A stretch of DNA of 12,818 nucleotides. Source: Thermoleophilaceae bacterium. Its GTDB lineage: Bacteria > Actinomycetota > Thermoleophilia > Solirubrobacterales > Thermoleophilaceae. The translations under genes were made by a program, and so were the position numbers. Each line of letters opens with the position of its first letter. The stretch's first letter is position 1. The stretch is taken from the NCBI GenBank assembly GCA_013695855.1, contig JACCZR010000239.1, positions 1 to 12,818 of the forward strand, given 5' to 3'. The notes below the pieces were generated by a model. That model had not been told where the DNA came from and ran no database searches. It saw nothing but the letters and a program-made list of their open reading frames with translations. This document shows, one piece after another, positions 5,372 to 11,893 of the stretch.

Positions 5372-5757
5372 TTCACCGTCACCTTGCCCTTCATGAAGAC
5401 GTGGAACTCGCAGATGTAGGCGTAGGTCCCGGGCTTGTCGAAGGTGACCGTCTTGCTCTGTCCCTTCTGCAGCGTGCCCGTGTCGAAGGCGTCACTCATC
5501 TTGTCGCTGGCGGTGTGCTTGGCGCTGTCTTGGTTGAGGAAGGTGAGCTTGGCACCCGTCTTGACCGCGACGTTGGGGGGCCCGTACTCGAAGCCCTTGA
5601 TCATCACCTTGTCCGAGGGCGTGGCACCGCCGCCAGATGCCGTCGACTCCTTCTTGTCGGCGTCGGTCCCCTTGAACGGGATGGCCACGAGCGAAAGCAC
5701 GATGAGCAGCGCTCCGAGTCCTACGAGTGCCTTGCCGATGGGCCGATCGACCTTCAC
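5368..5757 (-). CDS. Membrane-anchored cupredoxin (plastocyanin/azurin-like blue copper protein)
   Basis: A 129-residue type 1 copper protein. One N-terminal hydrophobic helix (about 10-27) serves as anchor or uncleaved signal, followed by a Ser/Gly/Thr linker (31-49) and a cupredoxin beta-sandwich (50-129). The copper ligands are all present: His81 in AKHTASD, and Cys116, His119 and Met122 in CEFHVFM (C-x2-H-x2-M). It should carry electrons on the outer membrane face; donor and acceptor are not encoded nearby. The GTG start at 5757 gives a proper basic N-terminus (MKVDRP) and follows a CACACT box by six bases. It precedes and overlaps the four-helix membrane protein gene, its likely partner. 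Confidence 0.88.
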   Translation of the reverse strand: MKVDRPIGKALVGLGALLIVLSLVAIPFKGTDADKKESTASGGGATPSDKVMIKGFEYGPPNVAVKTGAKLTFLNQDSAKHTASDKMSDAFDTGTLQKGQSKTVTFDKPGTYAYICEFHVFMKGKVTVK

Positions 5758-5763
5758 TGGAAG

Positions 5764-5769
5764 AGTGTG
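5764..5769 (-). promoter_or_regulatory. Weak candidate -10 box of the cupredoxin gene
   Basis: CACACT on the minus strand, six bases before the GTG start. It keeps the two most important -10 positions (A2 and T6) but has C at position 1. No Shine-Dalgarno is visible. The support is mainly the repeated spacing seen at neighbouring genes. Confidence 0.3.
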
Positions 5770-5802
5770 CGGGCCATCAGGCCGGCCGGATCAGCACCCG
5801 AG

Positions 5803-5808
5803 TACCGT
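5803..5808 (+). promoter_or_regulatory. Candidate -10 box of the thioredoxin-TPR gene
   Basis: TACCGT ends six bases before ATG 5815. The short GAGG in between is too close to the start to be a good ribosome-binding site, so a leaderless transcript is likely. Confidence 0.45.
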
Positions 5809-5814
5809 GAGGTC

Positions 5815-6570
5815 ATGAATGCACAACCAGCCGTCATTCACGACGTGGGCGACGCCGACTTCGCCGAGCAGGTGGTCGAGCGCTCCAGGCAGATCCCCGT
5901 GGTGGTGGACTTCTGGGCGCAGTGGTGCGGGCCCTGCCGACAGCTGACCCCCGCGCTCGAGCAGGCCACGCGGGCCCGTGCGGGCAAGGTGGAGCTGGCC
6001 AAGGTCGACACCGATTCCAACCAGCCCCTTGCGCAGCGGTTTGGCATTCAGGGCATCCCCGCCGTGAAGGCCTTTCGCGACGGAGAGGCAGTGTCGGAGT
6101 TCACCGGCGCGCTGGCGCCCGCCGAGGTCGAGCGCTTCTTCGACGCGCTCGTGCCCTCAGAGGCCGACGACCTGGCCGGTGAGGGCGACGAGAGCTCGCT
6201 ACGTCGCGCGCTCGACCTCGACCCGCGCCACGCTCAGGCCCTCCGCGAGCTGGGACGCATCCTGCTGCGCCGCGGCGAGACCGACGAGGCGCTGGCGCTG
6301 CTGGACCGGGCGCCCGGGGACTTCGTGGCTGCGGGCCTGGCGGCCCGGGCCCGTCTGGCCGGCGGCGAGCTGGACGAGGCCTTCGCCGCCTGGGACGAGG
6401 ACGAGCCAGCGCAGGCCCTGGAGCTGCTGCAGAGCCAGATCGCCGGCGAGGCGGACCCCGATCACCGCAACCTGCTGAGGCAGGTGATGGTGGCGATATT
6501 CACCGAGCTCGGCGTCGACCACCCGCTGGCGCGCGAGCATCGCCGCCGGCTATCGGCGGCTCTGAGCTAA
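5815..6570 (+). CDS. Thioredoxin-TPR co-chaperone-like protein (CnoX/YbbN family)
   Basis: A 251-residue cytoplasmic protein with a thioredoxin domain (about 8-112) and a helical TPR-like region (about 118-251). The active site is WCGPC (37-41), followed by the cis-proline in GIPAV (Pro82), so redox activity is expected. This differs from E. coli CnoX, which lacks the redox CxxC motif. The C-terminal helices (SLRRALDLDPRHAQALRELG, then RGETDEALALLD) fit the TPR region by which the family binds client proteins. Its likely role is to protect clients from oxidation and pass them to chaperones, from family knowledge. The ATG at 5815 sits six bases after TACCGT. Its 3' end overlaps the convergent gene at 6550 by 21 bp. 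Confidence 0.88.
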   Translation: MNAQPAVIHDVGDADFAEQVVERSRQIPVVVDFWAQWCGPCRQLTPALEQATRARAGKVELAKVDTDSNQPLAQRFGIQGIPAVKAFRDGEAVSEFTGALAPAEVERFFDALVPSEADDLAGEGDESSLRRALDLDPRHAQALRELGRILLRRGETDEALALLDRAPGDFVAAGLAARARLAGGELDEAFAAWDEDEPAQALELLQSQIAGEADPDHRNLLRQVMVAIFTELGVDHPLAREHRRRLSAALS

Positions 6571-7182
6571 GGCCGCGGCCTGGGCCGAGCGGTCGGCCTT
6601 CGCCTTGGCCTGGCGCCTTCGGCCCAACACCACCAGCACGCCGATCGCGGCCACGACGATGACCAGGCCCAGCAGCATCGAGGCGCCGACCGAGATGCCC
6701 CCGAAGGCAAGCCCGATGAGCTGCGCGATGCCGACTCCGAGCCCCAGCAGCACCACAACCACGGCCACCAGCAGGAGGATGCCCCGGACCCGCGCCGCCG
6801 TCCCGGCACCCGCCGGGGGAGCGATGAGGCCCATCGCGCGCAGGAGGAAGAGTTGCCGGCTCGAGGGAGCCTCCTGGCCCATCTTCTCCATGGCGTCGCG
6901 CAGCTCGTCGGGTCGGCGCTCGGCCAGCGCCAGCGAGGCCTTCATCATCTGCCGCAGCGCCGGGCGCTCCTGCGGGTGCACGCCCGACATGGCCTGATTG
7001 AAGTACGCCTTGGCCGCCGGGACGTCGTAGCGCTCGGCCGCCCGGGCGCCGAGGATGGCCTTGGCGGCCACGCGGTGCTTGGACTCGCTCTGCAGCTGCT
7101 CGTCCGTGCGCGACTCGAGCGAGGGGATGGCCGCCAGCGCCCCGACCTGCATCTGCATCTTGACCTGCTTCTGCTTGGCCAT
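6550..7182 (-). CDS. Helical protein with two C-terminal membrane helices, unknown function
   Basis: A 210-residue protein without a family I recognise. Residues 1-20 are Lys/Gln/Met-rich. Residues 25-125 are mostly amphipathic helix with a repeat-like pattern (AAERYDVPAAKAYFNQAM, then LALAERRPDELRDAMEKM) reminiscent of TPR units. Two membrane helices follow at about 133-157 and 165-190, and a basic tail ends it. The soluble part is probably cytoplasmic. The ATG at 7182 is chosen over longer in-frame extensions because those run through the upstream SCP2-like gene; only 22 bases separate it from that gene's stop. It is the last gene of the operon starting at 8520 and converges on the thioredoxin-TPR gene with a 21-bp overlap. 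Confidence 0.78.
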   Translation of the reverse strand: MAKQKQVKMQMQVGALAAIPSLESRTDEQLQSESKHRVAAKAILGARAAERYDVPAAKAYFNQAMSGVHPQERPALRQMMKASLALAERRPDELRDAMEKMGQEAPSSRQLFLLRAMGLIAPPAGAGTAARVRGILLLVAVVVVLLGLGVGIAQLIGLAFGGISVGASMLLGLVIVVAAIGVLVVLGRRRQAKAKADRSAQAAALAQSRR

Positions 7183-7204
7183 CGGGCCCGATTCTGGCAG
7201 ACGC

Positions 7205-7618
7205 CTAGAGCTCGATGAGGGCGAGCAGACGCCGGCCGAGCATCTTCGAGCCCTCGATCCGGACCCCTCCTCGGGCCAGCAGCGAGATGGCCGCGCGGCC
7301 GCGCCGGTCGCCCAGGCTGGGGAGGCCGGCGGTGCGCGGCGCGGTGGCCAGACTGAGCAGTGCGGGCAACGGCCCGCTGACCACCAGGCCAGGCGCGCCG
7401 GTCTCGGGCTGGACGTCCTCCACCAGCAGCCCCTCGCCCTCGGGGACCACGGTGATCGACGGATAGCCCTCCTCGAAGCGGAGCTCCACGTGCCCCCCGA
7501 GCTGGCGGGCGGCGCGCGGGGAGCGAGCCGCACCGCGCTCGACCAGCGCGAAGAGCGCGGGTGCGATGCTGCCCTCGCCCTGGTGGCCGAGGCGCACGGG
7601 CACCCGATCCTCGGTCAC
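7205..7618 (-). CDS. SCP2 sterol-transfer-like domain protein
   Basis: A 137-residue soluble protein. The central and C-terminal part shows the SCP2-like pattern: a strand-rich region (GHVELRFEEGYPSITVV, then LLVEDV), a hydrophobic segment (GLVVSGPLPALLSLA), a loop with GRAAISLLARGGVRIEG, and a final LGRRLLALIEL helix. SCP2-like domains bind lipids or other hydrophobic molecules, and ligand and role here are unknown. The GTG start at 7618 lies 17 bases after the stop of the DivIVA-like gene, and the stop lies 22 bases before the next start, so it is the middle gene of a three-gene operon. I made the family call from pattern alone and it could be wrong; the coding frame itself looks sound. Confidence 0.7.
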   Translation of the reverse strand: MTEDRVPVRLGHQGEGSIAPALFALVERGAARSPRAARQLGGHVELRFEEGYPSITVVPEGEGLLVEDVQPETGAPGLVVSGPLPALLSLATAPRTAGLPSLGDRRGRAAISLLARGGVRIEGSKMLGRRLLALIEL

Positions 7619-7635
7619 CTCACCGACCGGCGGGT

Positions 7636-8520
7636 TCAGCCCTGACGGCGCTCGGGACCCACCCGCCGCACGATGGGCTGGTCATCGGCCTCCGCGTCCG
7701 CCTCCTCGGGCGCCACGTCGACCCGATCGTCGATCGGGTCGAGCCGTCGGCGAGCGGGCTCGCCGGCTCCGTCGCCGAGCGGCTTGGGGGAGGTCCCTCG
7801 CACCGCCGGCTCGTCACTGGTTGCCTCGGGCGCGTCGCCCGAGGCGGCCACCGGCGCCCTGGCAGGCGCGGCGATCGTGCTTGGCCGAGCTGGCTCCCCT
7901 TCGCTCGCGGTGGGTTCGGTCTCGACGGTGGTCGGCTCGTCTTCGCCGGGCGAGTCGAGGCGTTCCAGGGCGTCGTCGGCCAGGGTGAGCACCTCGTCGG
8001 ATAGCCGGCGAAGCTCCTCGATCATCCGCGAGCGCTGCTGCCACAGGCCGCGGGTGTCCGCGCGGACGCGCTGTGTCTCGGCCTCGGCCTCGGCCACCAT
8101 CTGATCGGCGTCGCGCTCGGCCCCGGCCAGGCGGCCCTCGGCCTGCGCGCGCGAGCGCGCCGTGATCTCCTCGGCGGTCTCGTGGGCCCGCTGCAGGATG
8201 CTGCTGGTCTGCTCGCCGACCTCCTCCAGCGCTCGCTGGACGGTGCCCTCTCGGGTCTGGGTGGCCTCGAGCTCGGTGATCAACTCGATCACCTGCGCCA
8301 CGTAGCGGTCCACCGCCTCGCGCTCGTAGCCGCGAAAGACGAGCGTGAACTCGGGGTTGCGGGCCTGCTCGACGCCGAAGCGGTGGTGGGCGCCGCGCTG
8401 CCTCTGGCGAGCGGGGCGCTGAGGGGGCCCGGGACGCTCGAGCGCCGGCGGACGCTGCGCCGGCACCGGGGTGGTGGGCTGGTCGTTCGGCGTCTGGCCG
8501 TCGTCGGCTCCCCGCTCCAT
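7636..8520 (-). CDS. DivIVA-domain coiled-coil protein
   Basis: A 294-residue protein with a Pro/Gln/Arg-rich disordered N-terminus (1-45) and a DivIVA-type segment around 53-75 (NPEFTLVFRGYEREAVDRYV), matching the family's F...RGYD..EVD.F core. A long coiled coil (about 75-195) rich in Glu, Ala and Arg follows, then an acidic, Pro/Ala-rich tail. DivIVA/Wag31 proteins mark curved or polar membrane and organise cell growth in actinobacteria. This one carries the core deep inside rather than at the extreme N-terminus, so it is more likely a DivIVA-related scaffold than the polar-growth protein itself. The ATG at 8520 follows a CATACT box by six bases. It heads the operon with the SCP2-like and membrane-tail genes. 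Confidence 0.82.
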   Translation of the reverse strand: MERGADDGQTPNDQPTTPVPAQRPPALERPGPPQRPARQRQRGAHHRFGVEQARNPEFTLVFRGYEREAVDRYVAQVIELITELEATQTREGTVQRALEEVGEQTSSILQRAHETAEEITARSRAQAEGRLAGAERDADQMVAEAEAETQRVRADTRGLWQQRSRMIEELRRLSDEVLTLADDALERLDSPGEDEPTTVETEPTASEGEPARPSTIAAPARAPVAASGDAPEATSDEPAVRGTSPKPLGDGAGEPARRRLDPIDDRVDVAPEEADAEADDQPIVRRVGPERRQG

Positions 8521-8526
8521 CCCAAA

Positions 8527-8532
8527 AGTATG
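8527..8532 (-). promoter_or_regulatory. Candidate -10 box of the DivIVA-like operon
   Basis: CATACT on the minus strand, six bases before ATG 8520; the overlapping TACTTT is an alternative. It lies in one of the most AT-rich stretches of the window and has no Shine-Dalgarno after it. Confidence 0.45.
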
Positions 8533-8572
8533 ACCGAATGCCGAAGTCCGCTTGCATACCCCTTAGTACTCC

Positions 8573-8588
8573 GATACCGTTGAGTATC
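8573..8588. promoter_or_regulatory. GATAC/GTATC inverted repeat in the divergent 8521-8592 region
   Basis: GATAC (8573-8577) and GTATC (8584-8588) form a 5-bp inverted repeat with a 6-base gap. A further ATACC copy sits at 8556-8560, 18 bases before the ATACC at 8574-8578. The cluster lies between the divergent DivIVA-like operon and the cyclase-remnant/P450 unit. The TetR protein encoded downstream is an obvious candidate binder, but this is inference and the arms are short. Confidence 0.3.
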
Positions 8589-8592
8589 CCCG

Positions 8593-8757
8593 ATGACCGC
8601 GGGCACCACACCGTTTCTCTTCACTGACCTCGTGGGCTTCACCGCGCCGGCAGCCAGCGAAGGCGACGACCGGGGCGCCGATGTGGCGCTGGAGCTCGCC
8701 TCCTGCGTCGAGCCGCTCGCCGCCGAGCACGGGGCCGCGGTGGTCAAGCGCCTGTGA
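8593..8757 (+). pseudogene. Truncated class III adenylate/guanylate cyclase, N-terminal 54 residues
   Basis: The short frame from ATG 8593 reads MTAGTTPFLFTDLVGFT and continues through EGDDRGADVALELAS and PLAAEHGAAVVKRL before a TGA at 8755-8757. This is the start of a class III nucleotidyl cyclase catalytic domain. Asp12 in FTDLVGFT is the first metal-binding aspartate, and HGAAVVK matches the strand just before the family's GDG motif with the second metal aspartate. Translation ends exactly there, so the second metal site, the transition-state residues and dimer surface are missing, and cyclase activity is not possible. The TGA overlaps the P450 GTG start (GTGA). It could be a relic left by a deletion or insertion that brought in the P450, now possibly acting as a translated leader that couples ribosomes into the P450 gene. 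Confidence 0.75.
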
Positions 8758-10052
8758 CCGAACCTGCCCTTCCCGCCGGCCCGCGCATGCCGCGCGCGGC
8801 CCAGACGCTCGCGTGGGTGACCCGTCCCGGGCCCTTCCTCAACCGCTGCCACGACCGCTACGGAGACGTCTTCAGCGTGAGGATCGCCCAGGAGGGCGAC
8901 TGGGTGATGCTTGCCGACCCCGACGACGTGCGGCAGGTGTTCACCGGCGATCCGCGCCTGCTGCACGCCGGTGCCGCCAACGCCATCCTGCTGCCGCTGC
9001 TGGGCCACCACTCGGTGCTCCTGCTCGACGGCGAGCGGCACATGGCGCAGCGCAAGCTGATGCTGCCGCCCTTCCACGGCGAGCGCATGCGCGGCTACGG
9101 CGAGCTGATGACCTCCGTGGCGCGCCAGGAGATCGAGCACTGGCCCCGGGGCGAGCCCTTCGCCCTGTGGCCGCGCATGCAGGCCGTGACCCTCGAGGTG
9201 ATCATGCGCGCCGTCTTCGGGGTGCGCGGCGAGGAGCGGCTGGACCTGATGCGCCGGCGGCTGCGCGAGACGCTCGAGGTCTCGACCGACATGAAGACCT
9301 TCCTCGCCATCGCCGTGCTCGGGCCGCAGCGCCTCGACCGCATGCGCTTCTTCCAGCGCCGGCTCGATCCCGTCAACGAGGTGCTGCTGGACGAGATCCG
9401 CGACCGGCGAAGCTCGGCGGACCTCGCCGAGCGCGACGACATCCTCTCGATGCTCCTCGAGGCCCGCCACGAGGACGGCTCGCCGATGTCCGACCAGGAG
9501 CTGCGCGACGAGCTGATGACCCTGCTGGTGGCCGGCCACGAGACGACCGCCACCGCCCTCGCCTGGGCAGTGGAGCGGCTGGTGCGCCACCCCGACAAGC
9601 TGCGCCGCCTGGCCGAGGAGGCCCAGGCGGGCGGCGACGAGTACGCCGACGCCGTGGTCAAGGAGACCCTGCGCCTGCGGCCGGTGATCCCCGTCGTCGT
9701 GCGCCTGCTTCAGGAGCCGATGGAGATCGGCGGGCACCTGCTGCCGGCGGGCGCGCGCGTGACACCGTGCATCCTGCTGGTTCACCGTCGCGAGGACATC
9801 TACCCCGAGCCCAACCGCTTCCGCCCCGAGCGCTTCCTCGAGCAGCCCGCCGGCACCTACACCTGGATTCCGTTCGGCGGCGGGGTACGCCGCTGCCTGG
9901 GCGCGAGCTTCGCCCTGTTCGAGATGAAGACCGTGCTGCAGACGGTGGCCACCGAGCTCTCGCTGCGTCCTGTCCGCCCCGAGCCCGAGCTGATCCGCCG
10001 CCGGGCCATCACACTCACCCCCAGCGCCGGCGCGCAGGTGGTGGCCGCCTGA
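8754..10052 (+). CDS. Cytochrome P450 monooxygenase
   Basis: A 432-residue soluble bacterial P450 with all hallmarks. The I-helix oxygen-activation motif is AGHETT (260-265), the K-helix ExxR is Glu304-Thr-Leu-Arg307, NRFRPERF is the PERF-type motif, and FGGGVRRCLG (374-383) is the haem loop with axial Cys381. It should insert oxygen into a small hydrophobic substrate using electrons from a ferredoxin or other reductase; no redox partner is encoded here and the substrate is unknown. The GTG start overlaps the stop of the cyclase remnant by four bases. The stop overlaps the ATG of a TetR regulator (TGATG), so the two are coupled, suggesting the regulator senses the P450 substrate or product. 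Confidence 0.95.
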   Translation: MTEPALPAGPRMPRAAQTLAWVTRPGPFLNRCHDRYGDVFSVRIAQEGDWVMLADPDDVRQVFTGDPRLLHAGAANAILLPLLGHHSVLLLDGERHMAQRKLMLPPFHGERMRGYGELMTSVARQEIEHWPRGEPFALWPRMQAVTLEVIMRAVFGVRGEERLDLMRRRLRETLEVSTDMKTFLAIAVLGPQRLDRMRFFQRRLDPVNEVLLDEIRDRRSSADLAERDDILSMLLEARHEDGSPMSDQELRDELMTLLVAGHETTATALAWAVERLVRHPDKLRRLAEEAQAGGDEYADAVVKETLRLRPVIPVVVRLLQEPMEIGGHLLPAGARVTPCILLVHRREDIYPEPNRFRPERFLEQPAGTYTWIPFGGGVRRCLGASFALFEMKTVLQTVATELSLRPVRPEPELIRRRAITLTPSAGAQVVAA

Positions 10053-10690
10053 TGCCGCGGCTCACCCGAAAGCAGAAGCAGGAGCACACGCGATCGTGCC
10101 TGATGAAGTCGGCGGCGCGGGTATTCGCACGGCGCGGGCTGTCGGGCGCCTCGATAGACGAGGTGGCCGAGGACGCGGGCTACACCAAGGGCGCCTTCTA
10201 CGCGAACTTCAAGAGCAAGGAGGAGCTGTTCCTGGCGATGCTCGACGAGAGCTTCTCCGAGCGGATCGCCGAGACCGATCGGGCGTTCGCCACCGACGAG
10301 TCGCCGCCCGAGCAGGCCCGCCGCTCGGCGGGCGAGTTCGCTCGCGCCGTGGGCTCCGATCCCGAGAAGATGCGCCTGGGATTCGAGTTCGCATCGCACG
10401 CGACGCGAAACGAGGCCTTTCGTGAGGAGCTGCTCACACGTTTCGCGACCCTGCGCCGGCGCATGGAGACCATCTACCGCCGCCGGGCCGAGCAGTACGG
10501 CCTCGAGCCCACCATCCCCTTGGAGCGGATCGTCCGGATGACGATCGCGATGGCCGACGGATGGAAGATGTGGCAGCTGCTCGAGCCCGAGGCCGTGGAC
10601 GAGCAGATGCTCGAGGAGATGATGGAGATCTTCACGACGGGCTACGGCGTGATGTCGGGCGCGCTCGAGGTGCAGGCCGCACAGCGCTGA
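10052..10690 (+). CDS. TetR/AcrR family transcriptional regulator
   Basis: A 212-residue protein. The DNA-binding region covers about residues 10-60: AARVFARRGLSGASIDEVAEDAGYTKGAFYANFKSKEELF is split over the usual helix-turn-helix, with the YANFKSKEELF helix typical of the family. The C-terminal helical domain (65-212) would bind a ligand and make the dimer. The ATG shares its A with the P450 stop (TGATG), so it is cotranslated with the P450. Such regulators usually repress their own operon until the ligand appears. The repeats at 8556-8588, upstream of the cyclase remnant and P450, are candidate sites. The open frame extends far upstream through the P450 gene, but only this part shows family homology. 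Confidence 0.92.
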   Translation: MPRLTRKQKQEHTRSCLMKSAARVFARRGLSGASIDEVAEDAGYTKGAFYANFKSKEELFLAMLDESFSERIAETDRAFATDESPPEQARRSAGEFARAVGSDPEKMRLGFEFASHATRNEAFREELLTRFATLRRRMETIYRRRAEQYGLEPTIPLERIVRMTIAMADGWKMWQLLEPEAVDEQMLEEMMEIFTTGYGVMSGALEVQAAQR

Positions 10691-10733
10691 GAGCCGGCGC
10701 GTAGATCATCAGCCCGGCGGGTAAGGCAAACGC

Positions 10734-10741
10734 AAGGGAGG
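10734..10741 (+). promoter_or_regulatory. Shine-Dalgarno supporting the TTG start at 10746
   Basis: AAGGGAGG lies four bases before TTG 10746. No ATG or GTG is suitably placed, so this site decides the rare TTG start. Confidence 0.6.
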
Positions 10742-10745
10742 GCAC

Positions 10746-11696
10746 TTGGCCAAGTCGAAGCAGTCACAGAAGAAGCGCCAGAGCACCAAGGGCAAGTCCA
10801 CGCAGGCAGAGCAGCAGGCCCAGCGCGCGAAGAAGAAGGCCGCTGATCGCCGTGAGCAGGCCGACGGCGCCGCGGGCTGGGTGTCCGAGCGGGCGGGAAA
10901 GTGGAGCCTGGACGGCCCCGACCAGGGCTTCATGCACGCCCAGAAGTACTTCTGGAATCCGCTCATGGATTTCTACTTCCGCATGGAGGTCGAGGGCTGG
11001 GAGCGCATCCCCGAGCCGCCCGCGCTGCTGGTGGGCGTGCACTCCGGGGCGCCCTTCGTATGGGACGCGTGGACGATCGGCATCCAGTGGTGGCGCCACT
11101 ACGGCGAGGAGCGCCCGCTGCACGGCACCGCTCACGACGCGCTCATGGCGGCACCCGGGGTGGGGACCTACTTCCGCAAGATGGGCGTGCTTCCCGCGGC
11201 GGCCGACAGCATGTCCGCCGCTCTGGCCGCCGGGCGCGACGTGGCACTGTGGCCCGGGGGCGAGGTGGACTCGCTCAGGCCCTGGGTCAAGCGCGACGAA
11301 GCCACACTGGCCGGGCGCACCGGCTTCATCCGCCTGGCGATCGCTTCGGGCGTGCCGATCGTGCCCATCGCCACGGTGGGCGGCCCCGACTCGATGCCGG
11401 TGCTCTTCAGCGGTCGGCGCCTCGCGAAGGTGATGCAACTGGACAAGATCGCGCGGCTGAAGGTCTTTCCGTTCGCGATCAGCGCGCCCTGGGGCATCGC
11501 GCCCGCCGCCCTGCCCGAGATCCCGCTGCCCACGAAGATCCGCACCGCCTTCCAAGAGCCCGTGACGCTGGCAAACGATCCCGCGAAGGCCAAGGATGAC
11601 GACTACGTGGACCGAAAGTACGAAGAGGTGCGCAAGAGCATCCAGCGCGGCATGGACGAGCTGGCCCGCCGCCGGCGCTTCCCGCTGTTCGGATGA
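10746..11696 (+). CDS. Lysophospholipid/1-acylglycerol-phosphate acyltransferase-like protein (PlsC superfamily)
   Basis: A 316-residue protein starting with TTG after a strong ribosome-binding site. Residues 1-40 form a Lys/Gln/Arg-rich polar tail (KSKQSQKKRQSTKGK), which may lie along acidic membrane lipids. The acyltransferase domain (about 70-290) has a catalytic-type His99 in VHSGAPFVWD, with the acid at Asp107 rather than the standard H-x4-D spacing; ALWPGGEVDSLRPW (167-180), corresponding to the family's glycerophosphate-binding EGTRS-like block; and GVPIVPIATVGGPD, the fourth block. It should transfer an acyl chain to a glycerolipid or related acceptor at the membrane; the acceptor is unknown. 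It lies 55 bp after the TetR gene and may be cotranscribed or separately initiated. Confidence 0.85.
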   Translation: MAKSKQSQKKRQSTKGKSTQAEQQAQRAKKKAADRREQADGAAGWVSERAGKWSLDGPDQGFMHAQKYFWNPLMDFYFRMEVEGWERIPEPPALLVGVHSGAPFVWDAWTIGIQWWRHYGEERPLHGTAHDALMAAPGVGTYFRKMGVLPAAADSMSAALAAGRDVALWPGGEVDSLRPWVKRDEATLAGRTGFIRLAIASGVPIVPIATVGGPDSMPVLFSGRRLAKVMQLDKIARLKVFPFAISAPWGIAPAALPEIPLPTKIRTAFQEPVTLANDPAKAKDDDYVDRKYEEVRKSIQRGMDELARRRRFPLFG

Positions 11697-11702
11697 GTAA
11701 AC

Positions 11703-11726
11703 GCAGGTCGCCAACGCGCGACTTGC
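11703..11726 (+). terminator. Hairpin directly after the acyltransferase gene (candidate terminator)
   Basis: GCAGGTCGC (11703-11711) pairs with GCGACTTGC (11718-11726) through nine pairs, one of them G-U, around a 6-base loop. It starts six bases after the acyltransferase stop. There is no T-run (TCCCCCT follows), so it would act as the non-canonical type common in GC-rich actinobacteria, or as a 3' mRNA stabiliser. The rest of the gap to 11983 holds only a second short hairpin and a candidate promoter. Confidence 0.45.
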
Positions 11727-11893
11727 TCCCCCTCGGCCCCGGGCTGACCTCGAGGGCAGCCTGGTCCCGGGCGCGACGCTCGCGCCGCCGGAGACCGCGA
11801 CGTCCTTGCCGCCGGCCGCCGACCGAGCCTGATCCGTCGCGGTTGGCCTAACCGCCGGGCCGCCCGTGTTGTTCGCGCCAGGTCTTGAGCCCG

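Noticed and set aside
8289..9785. Long minus-strand frame of 498 codons opposite the P450
   Set aside because: It lies antisense to a P450 with all motifs, is His/Gln/Arg-rich and low in complexity, and shows no family resemblance. Such frames are common in GC-rich DNA.
8681..10051. Upstream part of the 669-codon plus-strand frame that ends with the TetR gene
   Set aside because: This part is the out-of-frame image of the P450; TetR homology begins only at the ATG at 10052.
11770..11786. 7-bp GC-only hairpin (GGCGCGA/TCGCGCC) in the gap after the acyltransferase
   Set aside because: A three-base loop and simple GC composition, no T-run and no position-specific meaning; the hairpin right after the stop codon is the better terminator candidate.
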